This document shows, piece by piece, positions 32,512-44,005 of a stretch of 64,000 nucleotides of DNA; positions within the stretch are counted from its first letter, which is position 1, and each line of letters opens with the position of its first letter. Source of the DNA: Taiwanofungus camphoratus (taxonomy: Eukaryota > Basidiomycota > Agaricomycetes > Polyporales > Taiwanofungaceae); contig CP021221.1 in assembly GCA_003999685.1 (NCBI GenBank), positions 1,612,001 to 1,676,000 on the forward strand, in the 5' to 3' direction. The notes beneath the pieces are model-generated. The model ran no database searches. It was given only the letters and a program-made list of their open reading frames with translations, and was not told the origin of the DNA. The translations under genes were made by a program, and so were the position numbers.

Positions 32512-34502
32512 GGATTCTACTCAATTCAGACCCTGATTTGCTTGCAATAGGGAAAGCGAACACTCCTACTCTTAGGCGTACATATTTTTCTTATGTGTGC
32601 CATGAGCTCGTGCAAGGCTTTATGCGATGATCTGTTTCCCCAGGTATCTCAGCGCAGAGGTGATGTCTTCATGACTCGGAAGGTATATTATTTAGGATAG
32701 ACAGATCGTAACATGCTAAGTTTTGAGCGCTGTATCGTGTACAGCGCCGCAATAATCCGAGGTCGAGCTAGCTGAGGTGTTACTTACTGACACATATCTT
32801 GGGAGTGTACAGTGTCATTACCAGCCTGCTGCATAGCGCATCTCTCGGACATGGTCTCAGTTCAGCCGCTCTTAATGGCTATCAATATTGAAAGGCTCAC
32901 GGGATGGTATAACAATGAAGGTAAAGTATCCTGGGGTATCGTCCCGTGCTGCTCAATGCGCCCTTGTGCCCTTTCCTTTTCGCTTGGTATTAACTGTACC
33001 GCTCATATTGGATCCTAATGGTGACCAAGTCAAACCAAATCCCCCACGAGGAAGACGTGATCGGCACTCCTCTCTTCAATAGTAGGATTTGACACTGATC
33101 AATGAACTTGCGGAACATGACGGGGGTTTACAACCCTCGAAGAAAACGCCAAGGCTACCCATGCTAGTAGCAAGTGCATACTGTCCAGACGAGTACACAG
33201 TGCCGTCGAGCGACTGGCCAGTGATCGAGGAAGCTCATAGTACACATATAGTGGGCTTCTCGGGTGAACATTGGGTTTCTATGCGATCTTCGTTTGACTA
33301 TAAAGTTCTCCCAACAATTCGACGCCAGTAAGAAGCATTCCCAGGCTCTTATGCTGGCTACTCCTTGTAGGTTGAACCTCATATAGGTGTCAGTGATCTT
33401 ACCCCGCGCCCATTGTGATGAAATGGTCAAGGGCATACTCCGTCCAAAGGTTTGGCTGTTGGATAAGTCTTCTATTCTTTCCTTGAGTGACGGTCAGACA
33501 ATGCAAGGCATTGAAGTCATCTATTTCGTGACAATTGCAAATTTGACATAAAGTCTTGCCCATTCTCTCTCTTGAGCTGCACGTTGAAAAAGACGGAAGG
33601 GTACGGGACAAAGTAGTGGTTTTACTTCCACTATTTCCAAGGCTTCAGTATCACAGAATTTGTGCTGAGTGGCCTATTAGGCATGGCTTCGTCTCTGTTC
33701 TCTGAACAAACTCATTGTTCCAGACATTAGTCTACCAGAATTGGACCACCGACCTTGTCTTTACAATCAACTCGCTCCGTCTGGGTCGCAACTTTTTTTG
33801 GATGATATTGATGATAGCCTGTACATTGAATTGTTTACGTAGAATCCAGTGACGGAAGTCGTTGCGTGATGTGATCTACTCGAACGAAATATCTTGGTCC
33901 GCCAGTTTCTTCAGGGTTTCTGGCAGATCGATTCTGACAGTCAACGCCTATGCAGCTTCCATAGTATAAAGGCATGTCGCCATCGTGGACATGGGCACTA
34001 TCTTGATTCTCGGCAGCGTGAACGACGTTGCACAGTCTTATGTAGCAATACCAGGAGCAATGGAGGCGTTCACCTCGAGCCCGGGTTGATATACCTGTAA
34101 GTGACCTCGTAACCGCAGCCGTCTAGATTTGGTCCTCAAGTTTCATCGTCAATCTCTTGTAATTCTACCCTAGAGATAATTTTTACCTTTTAAGAACGAG
34201 ACTTCCTGATTTTTGCAGCGACATTCAGTTTGGGTCAAGTGTCTGTAGGATCAACGGAGTTTCTTTGAGGAATTGGAGCATCGAGCCTCGGTGGCAAAAC
34301 TCGACGACTGTGTTTGTGAATGGCTGCATGAGTAGACACCTGGGGGGTGTTTACTTGGAAAACGTTTACACGCGTGAACGATATTAGCGAATGGTATGTT
34401 CCAGCATCACACGTTGACAGTACCAGCGTAGGATTGGAACTCTTCCGTAACATCCAACGGGCAGAGCTTGTAAATTAATATACATTACAGGGTCACAAAG
34501 CA
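32512..34502. other. About 2 kb without a supported gene
   Basis: Short protein-like stretches occur on the plus strand (for example 33090-33330, and 34220-34330 reading INGVSLRNWSIEPRWQNSTT). I could not link them into one frame, and they resemble no family I know. They could be decayed coding sequence. The right end holds the 3' flank of SND2. Confidence 0.4.
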
Positions 34503-35234
34503 CTATCTTGTAGACTGCGTGCGCACTCGGGGATCACCGCGCTCGCCTCTTTTACGAAGCTTTTCTTGTCTTTTGCTGAGGGGCTCTTGTACGTCTGCTT
34601 TATTCTCAACGGTAGATGCTGGTGCAAAACGTCTGTATATCATGGGCAACATGGGAGCAATCATCGAGATCCAAAGCTTGAAGAGGGCATAAACAGGTAT
34701 CTGGTTGCGAGTGTCACTTCCATGCAGAAAAAATAAACCAGGAATACTTACGACCAGATACACCCACCAAAACCATTCGCCAAACGCGCCGCTTCCAACC
34801 TGACATGCCCCTGGTAGTTGGACAGTCTATAATTTTCCACAGTGTATATAAATAGACGCTTCTTACAGGTAATGTATATAACGTCGAAGCACCATTCGAG
34901 AATACCCGGTCGAGCGAGGTCTTCACCAGAAGAGATGAGAGTGCCAGTTATGGGATCACGTCTCGGCGATCCGATGCGTTCCAAGTATCGCGAAAGGAAT
35001 AGAGCGGGGACCATAGATAGCGCATATAGCCATATGGGCATTTTTGAGAGAGACAGAGAACCAGTCCGGAACACAAGGCGGAGTAGGAGCGAGAGTACGC
35101 CCGAGCCCAGCATACCAAGCCTCAAGTTCTTGATGGTCTCAGCATTCTGCTGGGCTAAGTAAATATCAGCGACTCTGGAACATTCAAGATCATGAATATA
35201 GCATACCTATGCGCTTCGCTGAAGCGTTTGCCAT
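34503..35234 (-). CDS. SND2: SRP-independent targeting protein Snd2 (TMEM208)
   Basis: Snd2 is a small ER membrane protein in the SND route that delivers membrane proteins to Sec61. Exon 1 from ATG 35234 is MANASAKRI with a GTATGC donor. The next exon gives AQQNAETIKNLRLGMLGSGV, a first hydrophobic segment, then IWLYALSMVPALFLSRYLER, ISSGEDLARPGILEWCFDVI and YIT. A further exon gives WFWWVYLV, and the last is IPVYALFKLWISMIAPMLPM with the cytosolic tail rich in Lys/Arg, stop at 34503. The ordered motifs (NAETIKNL, D-x-I-Y-x-T, W-x-W-W, P-x-Y-A-x-x-K-L-W) match TMEM208. The length is about 180 residues. Confidence 0.92.
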
Positions 35235-35577
35235 CGTCTGCTTGTACGTTGAATATGCGACGACGGATGTGCTGCTACCAGTGCTCTGAGGCGGAAGAAA
35301 ACAACCAGTGACCACTGCTAAGCTTGAGATCGTAGTCCAGATTACATCTGGCTTATGTAAGTGACGCTTTCCAGATTGTCGCGCTAATCCTTACAAGTTA
35401 CCGCGGCAGCGGTAAGACCGTCATACATCTCACTAACACTGCTCACAGACAAGTCACTTGTATCTGTTCTTTTACCATTTGTTCAGTGAGTAATTGACGA
35501 TGCATGCATGCGAGGTCGAGCAAATGATATTCCCTTATATTAAGAGGTTCAAAAACAGCGTGCAAGCTCCGGCTGTC

Positions 35578-38380
35578 ATGGCATCATATACCTTTGCTCA
35601 CAATATGAAAGAGGCCGCGCAAGGTGCTATCCAAGCCAACAAGGATCATCAGTATTCTCTCAAAGTCTACACTGAACGGCTTGAAGCAGAACTTGAAACG
35701 GTGGCCAAGCTATTGGTCAGTTTGATACAGCTTGCAACTCGATTACATATTCACGTATCTCATAGGCAGCTGCAGACGTATCCGAACACGAAGACGAACT
35801 AGAAGTAGATGCAGGTGGAAATGTGCTAATACGTGGCTCGGTGAAGGCCGTTGGGCCAATTTCCTCTAGTGATCTACTTGCTGAGGTACGTTGACAAGCT
35901 CGACGATTTACGCTCTTGAGATGCTCAAGAGCCATGATTGTTATCGCAGAATTCGCCTTTTCTTGCAGATGCCATGACACGCCAGCGCTACCTTGAATCG
36001 ACAGTAATTCATTCAAGTGCGCGCGATTCTGACATCTCTTGACCACCATATTGAACCCTGAGGACAGTGAAAGGCCCAGAACTCGATGCTTTGACTGATG
36101 CGGTTCGCTCTGAAAATCACCGCATTCATGCTCTTGAGTCCCAGCTTCGGTACGTGTTCCAAAACCTTCCCTCCAACAGAGTTCATCCGAGAACTTCAGG
36201 GGTCAGCAACCTTTTGTTAGCTTAGATGACCATCCCCCCGGTTACTTTGAACTCAACAAGGCAGGCATTGATTGGGAACGCGTTGCGATGAAGGTATGTA
36301 TCGCGTAATAAATCCCTTCGATATGTTTCCATAGTACCGCAAGACAGGTTTCTTCGTCTGGTCCGAACGTGCAGCGCTCTGCTAAAGAATGTGAGATACG
36401 CTGGTTGGGCGAGCGTCATCCCCAGTTTAATCATACTCAGTGGACGCAGCCAGAAATCACTAAAGTAAAAGAACTTGTTGATGGCGTTGCTGAGGGCCAG
36501 GTTGACTGGATGGACATTGCTGCCAAACTTGGTGTATGTTTCCCTTTCATTCCTCTTGTCTATGCTAATAAGCTGAATGCGACTACTTTCTCTCAGACAA
36601 GGCGCACACCCGTTGATTGTATGCGTCATGCCATCACTAGGAGGACCCATGTATGGAGTCCAGAAGCTGACGAACGACTTATGGAGGCCGTACGCATATA
36701 TGGAACTGACAACTGGATCTTGGGTTAGTTTTCCTTTGTCATCTTTTGACTGGGCTGTAATTGTTCACGAGAAGCCTCGTCCAGTCGCGAGATGGGTATC
36801 CGAAGACGCAACAGCTTCCCAATGCCAGAATCGCTATATGCGAAGTCTCGATCCTGAAATTAAGCGCGGTCCTTGGACTGAAGAAGAGGATAATAAGTTG
36901 CGTCGTGCCGTTGAAGTTTTCGGCCGCTCGTGGATTGAAGTCGCCAATTTCATTCCTGGTCGTAACAACGAGCAATGTCGAGATCGATACCAGGAAAACC
37001 TAAACCCATCTATTGCAAAAGGCAAATGGACGCCTGAAGAAGACAAGGCCCTCCTGCTAGCTGTGGAGCAAGTGGGTGAGGCGAAATGGAAGGTCGTCAG
37101 TAAGCTGCTGGGCACTGGACGAACAGACAGTATGGTATGTACCTATTTACATGATCTTCGCAAGTTGTTTATCGTAGGAACCGATCAGTGCCGGACTCGC
37201 TATGGAAAATTAAAGAAAAGTCAACAGAGCGGGGCAGCTTCTCCCCTATCTAGAGAATCGCCTGCCTCCGCTCTATCTTCGACCACACAGCATGATGGAA
37301 GTCAAATTTCGACGGTATCCAGGGGAGTAGCTCAGACTGGTTCGCATCTGCTGGCCTCTACATCGGCAGCAACTCTTCAAGCGAATAGCCAAAATAATTC
37401 TTCCAGCAGTACGATAGAGAGACCTCGGCCCAGGCCTCACCCTCGTCGAAAGAATGCTGGTAATCAAATTGATCAAAGCGAAGTAATATTTGGGAGCGCA
37501 CCTGCGAACACTGGAACTATTGCCTCTCCTGGATTCGAGGCGCAAGAGGATGTGTCAAATGCAGGTAAGGAGAAAGAAAAGGGAACAACATCCAAAGACG
37601 CTGCCAAGAAACAGCCTCGAGGTCGTCCTCCGAAATCAGCGAAGAGGAAAGAATCTGGTAACGAAGCCGAAAAGCCACCACCGAACAAACGAAGGAGGAC
37701 TCTACCAGAAGAAGAACACGCAGAGAGTGTATGTAATTTCAATGCTTACCGCCTAGATGGCGTCTTGTAGTGTTAACCATCTAGACCTATGTTTTTAGAT
37801 GACTGGCGCACCGACCGCCGAAAGTGAATCTACTCAAGCGGTCCCGAGGGAAAGTAGTGAAGGATCTAGGGGACATGAAAACCCGGGGGTGGCGGGGGCA
37901 CAAGAGCTCGTAGATGCGACGTCTGCCAAGCCTCCAGTTGCCTTTCGGAGGAGAGGTCGACCTGCTAAAAGTACTGAAGCAACCGGTTTAGAAGTGCAGT
38001 CCAATTCCACTCAGCCTTCGATATTGGGTACACAAGCAGACCAAAGCGAGTCTTGTGCGACAGATAATCCCCTAGAAGCCGGGAAATGCCACAGAAAGAA
38101 GGCGATTCCATTGACGAGTAAAGCATCAACGAGAAAGCCACCAAGACTGGCTTCGAAACGGGGTAGGACCGGCCTTCGGAGAGAAGTTGCTGATGCGGGG
38201 AACACAGGAAATGCCTCTGATGTTCAAGCTGAAACGCCAACATCCACCAGAGCCTCGAGGAAAAAGGGATCACTTCAAGCATTCTCAAATCTCATCGAGG
38301 CACCGGACAAAACAGCTGTTACAGCTGAGAGTACGAATATGGATTCGTCGGAGTTGTCCTCACCTCCGTCGTCACCGTGA
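35578..38380 (+). CDS. Multi-Myb (SANT) DNA-binding protein, SNAPC4-like, with AT-hook-like motifs
   Basis: A nuclear DNA-binding protein built from consecutive Myb repeats. The N-terminal exons (35578-36120) encode helical, coiled-coil-like sequence (EAAQGAIQANKDHQYSLKVY). A first divergent repeat reads QRSAKECEIRWLGERHPQFN. Next come THVWSPEADERLMEAVRIYG..QCQNRYMRSL, then RGPWTEEEDNKLRRAVEVFG..QCRDRYQENL, and KGKWTPEEDKALLLAVEQVG..CRTRYGKLKK. The tryptophan spacing and R-x-x-R-Y ends are canonical. The tail is Ser-rich and holds PRGRPPKSAKRK and RRGRPAKS, which resemble AT-hooks, and stops at 38380. The repeat architecture resembles SNAPC4 or plant-type multi-Myb factors, which act in snRNA or general promoters; the assignment within that group is tentative. 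There are about eight introns. Confidence 0.8.
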
Positions 38381-38507
38381 CGGTCTAAAACCCAAGTAGT
38401 ACAAAGTCACGCAAAACAATGCGTTCAATTCGTTCAAAATACAAGTGTACAAGAGTAGCGTAGAGTCTAAGAGCAAGCTGTGATATCACACACTTGAAGG
38501 ACCTTGA

Positions 38508-39521
38508 TTATGGTGGGGACAGTCTCCATCGTTTCCGAGGATGCGTCGTCGCTTCCCAATTTACGATCGCTCCAAGCAATTCCTTTTCTTCTTGTCCCGT
38601 GCTGTCTTCTGTCGCCAATAAGAGGTTCTTGAGGGACTCTTGAACCAATCCTGCATTCTTGAGCTTCTTCTCTAACGAGGGCAGAGCCGCTTTTTTTGGT
38701 GGAGACAGCTGATCAAATAAAAAATGTCGGTCTTCAGTGGGTTGATGTATGCGGTGAAGACAAATACCGGTGTTCTCATATATGTATGTTTCGGTGGCAG
38801 AGAAGGAACATAGTGAGGGAGCGTTCGCAGTGTGGCAGGAATCACAGGCGGCCCTTCCTCGTCGTCCGAAGCTAGCAGTTCTGGCAGGGGAGACGGATCC
38901 GGTGGAGGCAACAAGGTCGGTATTACTGAGCCTGCTATGATAACATGTACTTGTTTAACCCTGAGACCGGCACGAAGTAGTTCTGGTGAACTCACCTTCT
39001 AATCTCCCCTTGGCTTCACTTCCAACACGATATAATTCCCTTGTCTGAAGTCCATACTCCCCCGAGGCCAACAAAAGGTCCTTCGCAATGGGCCCTGATC
39101 TGTTCGCAAGATTGGCATATTCGTGAGCACGTTGAAACAATTGTTCAATAACTATATACACGCAATATGTGTCAGACGTGACGAACGTTGGAAGTAAGAT
39201 GGGCTACGGACAAGTAACCACTTCTAGCTCGAGTCTGCGGAGTGCAGCAGGCTGTGCGGAGTCAAACCCAATATCCCGAAGCTCAAGGGAAAGCAATCTC
39301 TGCAATGCATTCGAAGCCAATCCAGGTGTTATGGCAGGTAGCTCAGGAGCAGGTTGTGGCTCTGGCGGTGGCGTCCCTTGCTTTATTTGACTGGGTTGAT
39401 AGACAGGATATGTGGCCGTAGGCGTTTGAGGTGAATATTGCGATGGATAGTGGTTCTGATTGGGGTATGACGGGTACTGGGTCTGGTATTGGCCATAGGC
39501 CTGCGGAGGGTAATACGACAT
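38508..39521 (-). CDS. TAF8: TFIID subunit TAF8
   Basis: TAF8 is a histone-fold partner of TAF10 in the general transcription factor TFIID. The start at 39521 opens with a Tyr/Pro/Gln-rich leader (YPPQAYGQYQTQYPSYPNQN). It is followed by the histone fold: LQRLLSLELRDIGFDSAQPA, then IEQLFQRAHEYANLANRSG and AKDLLLASGEYGL. A later exon carries the TAF8-specific region VIPATLRTLPHYVPSLPPKH with TY next. The C-terminus, from about 38700, is PKKAALPSLEKKLKNAGLVQ and ends WRLSPP, stop at 38508-38510. Three or four introns. It is divergent from riboflavin kinase with about 150 bp between start codons. Confidence 0.88.
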
Positions 39522-39674
39522 GAATGCTCCGGGTCAAGTCACGATCGTGGACGAATTCCGCTACTTGACAGACCGGCTCATGGTTATATAAATATTGTTA
39601 TTGATAGACTATAACCTCCCATCTGCTCGAGATTGCGCCTGCAGTCTCAACCGTGCTCCTTCACCCCGTCAACC

Positions 39675-40455
39675 ATGCCGGAGACCGCAGCCGAGGTCGC
39701 CTCTCTTGAAGAAAGGCCCATAGCTCCTGTGCGGACGGCCACATCTCGTCAGGCAAGACCCGACATCGTGGGTCCCGAGGTTCCGAAGCCTCCGTTTCCG
39801 ATAGCACTCTCGGGCGCAGTGCAGCGGGGCTTTGGAAGGGGAGGCAAGGATCTAGGCTGTCCAACTGGTTCGTTGCCCAGTACGCTACTGTCGTGTGCCC
39901 CAATCCGACATTCATCCTCTGGTAGCGAACCTTCCTGATGGATCGATACTACCGATGAGTTCTGTGACGCAGACGGGGGTGTACTTTGGCTATGCTCAAG
40001 TCTCTCCAGAGAAGAACGGAGAGACAGTGTTACCCGAGCAAGATTCGAAAGTATTGCCGATGGTCATGAGTCTAGGCTGGAATCCATTTTACAAGAACGA
40101 GAGATTGACGGCTGTATGTCTCATTATTCCTGGGATCAGCAATTGCCTCTCACTCACCTTGCTACAAAGGAATTACATCTTATGCATGATTTCCACACCG
40201 ATTTCTACGGACATGAGATGAAAGCAATTGTGCTAGGATACATCCGACCCGAACTAGACTACATCTCACGAGGTCATTGATCCATCTCACTATGTCCGCC
40301 CCTCCATTGACACGATTTGACCTCTAGAGGCCCTCATAGAAGACATCGAGACAGACAAGCGTGTTGCCTTGAAGTCATTGGCAAGGCCAGAATACGAGAA
40401 ATTCAAGTCGGATTCTCTGTTCCGGAGTGTCATTGACAGCCATCCTAGATTATAA
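39675..40455 (+). CDS. FMN1: Riboflavin kinase (FMN synthesis)
   Basis: The enzyme phosphorylates riboflavin to FMN. The start at 39675 gives a 40-residue leader, then PFPIALSGAVQRGFGRGGKD and LGCPT. The G-C-P-T-A-N signature spans an intron (ACTG/GTTCGT .. GGTAG/CGAAC), continuing as ANLPDG. Further motifs are TGVYFGYAQV, MVMSLGWNPFYKNERLTA, EIHLMHDFHTDFYGHEMKAI, LGYIRPELDYI and EALIEDIETDKRVALKSLAR. The frame stops at 40453-40455. All substrate and Mg-binding motifs are conserved. The length is about 205 residues with three introns. Confidence 0.94.
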
Positions 40456-40566
40456 TATTGCTCGCGCGGTGTCGAGACAAGCAACGATATATATGTAGCG
40501 ATGTATCTTTGTGATACCCATTTATAGAGGTGTTGTATCGTGTCATACACGGCCAAAACGGGCTGG

Positions 40567-40597
40567 TACCGGAAAATCATAGGACGAAAAGGGTGGG
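40567..40597 (+). repeat. Direct repeat, copy 1
   Basis: The segment reads taccggaaaatcataggacg followed by aaaagggtggg. It matches the copy at 42012 with few mismatches and an exact 16-base core. Confidence 0.65.
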
Positions 40598-42011
40598 AAC
40601 GGTCAAAATGGTGGCGTGAATCGGGCCCATATAAGTCCCGTGTCTGTAATTTGGACACACTCCGGTATCGGGCCAGGTCAGAGTCATCGGAACGGCCCCG
40701 TATCTCCAGTGTGGTTTCGGGGCGTTGAACGGGTCGATTTCAGGCCGTGAGAAGGCAAATGCGCCCAGATACTTCAGCCTGGCATGGCTGCTGCAGCCAC
40801 GGCATTCATCACATGCTGAGCGTGCAATACCGAAGCAGTGCTTGTATGGCCCCCAATCAGCCCTCACTGCTGCCCGCTTCAGCCCGGGGGTTACATCATG
40901 AGATCTGCAGCTCATTGTAACGGAAAAGCTAGCACCATTCGTCGCACCGTGGCACAACATAAATTGTAATAATCTCATAATAAAGTAGGCAGTAACGGCT
41001 TTTGTTATATTTGTTGATAGTACAGGCCATTTGCCAGTGGGGAAGTCAGAGTGAGCAGAAACAAATGTGATCTCCATGGCATGAATTTATTTTCCAATTT
41101 GTACAGTAGTAATAAAATCAAAAGTCTTGTCGTGAACTTCAGTCTTTCCGTTACTGGTGAGCAGCCACTAAAAAAAACATGCACAAATACAAGCACTTGT
41201 TCGATTCAAGTTCACCGTGACAGCAGCGCAACAGCGATGTCTGGAATTCTGTCGCAATTCAGTCCATACATCCCAAGCATAATCTCTTGCTCTGACCTCT
41301 GGCAGGTTGATGCTATCCATTCCTTCTAATCTCTCTTGAACATCCTTTGAAGCTTCATCCAGTACTAGTGTTTTGACTTACTTACTACTCAACGCAGTTC
41401 ACAAGGATGGTCACGCTCATGGACTAACACGGGAGGAAGATTATCTCAAAATGTACGTCCAGTCTCTGCTTCAATGGCATTCAACTGACACACCATTATT
41501 TAGGTTCTTTACTGAAATTTTCCAGAACACTATTCTGCGTTGAATGATGCAGAGAGCCAGGCGTTGACAGTGGGTTGGCAGGTCGCAATTTAAGACCATT
41601 TCAGGTGGTCAATCCCTATCTTCATGGCTGAGCTCATCCACTGCCAGTGGCAGCATGTCAAACATCATTCCTGTATAATAATTACTGTCTGTTGTTTCAT
41701 GCCATTATATGTTAATTTCATCTACTGGATGCTACTGTTGTGCTTCCAATGCTGCAATGACCCTGGAAAAAGCCTGTAATGTCACGAGAAAGAGCACCAG
41801 TGCCGGTATATTGGTAGTAAATAATGTTGTAGCTGCCTCGATCCTCGGTCGATTTCCGGGACGCTACAGTGCCATAACGGTATGCCAACCAGATGCTGGT
41901 TTCGGGCCTGCCTGCCTGCCCCGAAACGGGGCTGCATACGGGAAGTAACCGGCCTGTTTACATGTTACATCAACCATAATTTCGAGCACTACATAAGGGA
42001 TTTACAAAATT

Positions 42012-42042
42012 ACCGTAAAATTATAGGACGAAAAGGGTAGTA
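42012..42042 (+). repeat. Direct repeat, copy 2
   Basis: The segment reads taccgtaaaattataggacg followed by aaaagggtagt. It is in the same orientation as the copy 1.45 kb upstream, as expected for element ends or an old tandem insertion. Confidence 0.65.
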
Positions 42043-42262
42043 ATCATGACAGCTATGGGCCGTTACGGGGACCTCGCTCTGAGGCCCCGTTTCCATGCCG
42101 CAGAGTTCTGGCCGTGTAGTTCGTTGTATATGGCGGCGACAGGGATAATGGACGCCGCCACACCGCTGCATTTGGTCCTATTTGGACTCCGCTTCAGGCG
42201 CTTACTGAGTACTTCAGACAGCTCGGGATACGACCATCTACCGGACGTTTACCAGGCATACG

Positions 42263-43660
42263 ATGTACAACGGGATAGGTCTTACCACTCCTCGTGGAAG
42301 GTAAGCTGAATGACTGCAATTTTTCTAACATGCACAATGTTAATGTGAGGACTTCTCTAGTGGCACGAATGGTTATGTGGTACGCAATTTATCAACGTTA
42401 CGTGTTCATCAGACCGCCGAAGACCGTGCAAATGCTTGGGACATTGCACCTCCAAAACATCGAGAACCGGACGCAGAGATTCTGGAACATGAGCGGAAGC
42501 GCAAGGTCGAAGTAAAGTGCTTTGAACTGCAGCTTGAGTTGGAGGAGCAAGGGTGCGTTGTTTGACTCATATTTGTCTGAATCCTCCCTGACTCGTTCTC
42601 CTTCAGGATCGAGGAGGACAAAATCGAAGAGCAAGTCAATGAACTCCGTACTAAATTACTCGCGAATCTGAATGCATTTGGGTCGAATGCCAAGATCCTT
42701 AGACCGTCGGATACTCATGGTATCGCTGCCGCTAAAAAGGAAGAGTTGGACAAAATGGCAAAGGCTCTTGGCACACGAAGGGACTACACGGAGGGTGAGG
42801 CATTCGACAGAGAAAAGCAAGAGGAGCTTAAAATGCGGAGGTTGGTGGAGAGGGAAGAAAGAGGACGTCAGAGGGAAGAAGAGAGACAGAGAATGCAGGC
42901 GCAGAAGGCAAAGTGGGAAGCGGAAAGGAAAGAGCGGGACCGACTGAGGAGAAGAGAAGAAGATAGAAGAAGGAAGGAAAGGGAAGAGGAGATGAAGCGG
43001 AGGGAGAGAATGCCCCCGCCGCCACCACCTCCCCGTGACAGAGACAGGGAGAGGGGACGTGATTACCGTGATAGGCGGAGCAGAAGTCCTCGTCGTGAAC
43101 CCCTTCGCGATAGGGATCGCGGTGACTATCGCAGCCGCCTTGACTCGCGCTCGCCATCACCGCCTCCGCGTAGCCGTCGCGCAATCTCCCGTTCGCCCTC
43201 TCCACTTCCCGTGCGCGCTCGCCGTCCCGCTTCCCGCACTCCGTCCCCTCTACCTCCGCGTGTCCGGCGTCGCTTCGAGTCTCGTTCGCCACCTCCCCCT
43301 CCGCCATACCGTCGTTCGGGCTCGGTGGAGCCACCATCGCGTGGTGCTCGCAGTATATCCGTGTCCCCTCCTCCCCATCCCCCACGTAGTCGCAACGCAG
43401 ACCGTGACCGCTCAAGGTCCCCTCCGCCTCATTTTCGCCGTAACGGCCGTCGTTCTCTGTCAAAATCCTTATCGCGTTCCCCTCTGCAGGAAGATAAGGC
43501 CGAGGATTCAAAAAGTGTACAAGATGATCCACGCTCACCCTCTCCACCTCCTCGTGGTGAGCGAGGACCTCGCCAAGGACGAGGGCGCTCTGTTTCGACT
43601 GGGTCGTCGATGTCTGTTAGTTCTGGATCCAGCCGGAGTCGAAGTCGCAGTAGGAGCTGA
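42263..43660 (+). CDS. CWC21: Spliceosomal SR-like protein Cwc21/Cwf21 (SRRM2-type)
   Basis: Cwc21 binds Prp8 and Snu114 in the activated spliceosome and influences 5' splice-site use. Exon 1, 42263-42300, encodes MYNGIGLTTPRG. A phase-2 intron 42301-42360 (branch TTCTAAC) joins to SGTNGYVVRNLSTLR, the near-invariant Cwc21 N-terminus. Then come AWDIAPPKHREPDAEILEHE, KRKVEVKCFELQLELEEQG and, after a second intron, IEEDKIEEQVNELRTKLLAN, the complete cwf21 domain. The C-terminus is long, with a charged E/R/K helix (about 42840-43010) and an RS-rich tail with Ser-Pro-Ser and Arg-Asp-Arg repeats to the stop at 43660. This is longer than yeast Cwc21 and resembles the N-terminus of SRRM2 plus an RS domain. 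Confidence 0.94.
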
Positions 43661-44005
43661 ACGTGTGGTGTCGTTATCCTGAAAATGTTATTTCCCCTCG
43701 TTGCTTGTTATCAGTTATTTGCATGGTCCATTGGCCGTGGTGTAATTGTATTGATACATCAGGTATCCTTCCTTGCTGCACACGCTCGGATCCCAACTAA
43801 AATTGAGTATATGAAGGGCTCGGGATTCAACGTTCAACTGTGTATTTAATGCGTAGTATCTAGCACTCTATAGCCTTCCGTACACTTCCCTTCCTCTATC
43901 CCTATCTACTGCCTGGTGAGAACATCAGCACATTCCTTCCGATTAAATAAGAATGCTCGGCACACCTCTTCTACTAGGCGCACCATGTCTCCACAGCGCA
44001 CTGCA
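43661..44005. other. Intergenic between convergent genes
   Basis: 345 bp of 3' flanks; nothing else seen. Confidence 0.5.

Larger units (their letters stand above)
40456..42262. mobile_element. Transposon-like relic
   Basis: This 1.8-kb A/T-rich stretch holds no intact gene. A shared imperfect direct repeat of about 30 bp starts at 40567 and 42012 with the exact core ataggacgaaaagggt. Next to both copies are GC clusters of the GCCCCGTTTC/GAAACGGGGC kind (for example 41920-41937 and 42080-42095). An isolated coding-like stretch (HKDGHAHGLTREEDYLKM, then FFTEIFQNTILR across an intron-like gap) lies at 41400-41545. The element class cannot be told by eye. It ends about 170-220 bp upstream of the CWC21 start. 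Confidence 0.4.

Noticed and set aside
33089-34460. Possible glycosidase-like or secreted protein gene
   Set aside because: Individual stretches look coding, but no set of exons gives one frame, and I could not name a family with confidence.
42828-43547. Minus-strand 239-codon frame opposite CWC21
   Set aside because: Produced by the repetitive RS/ER-coding sequence of the plus-strand gene.
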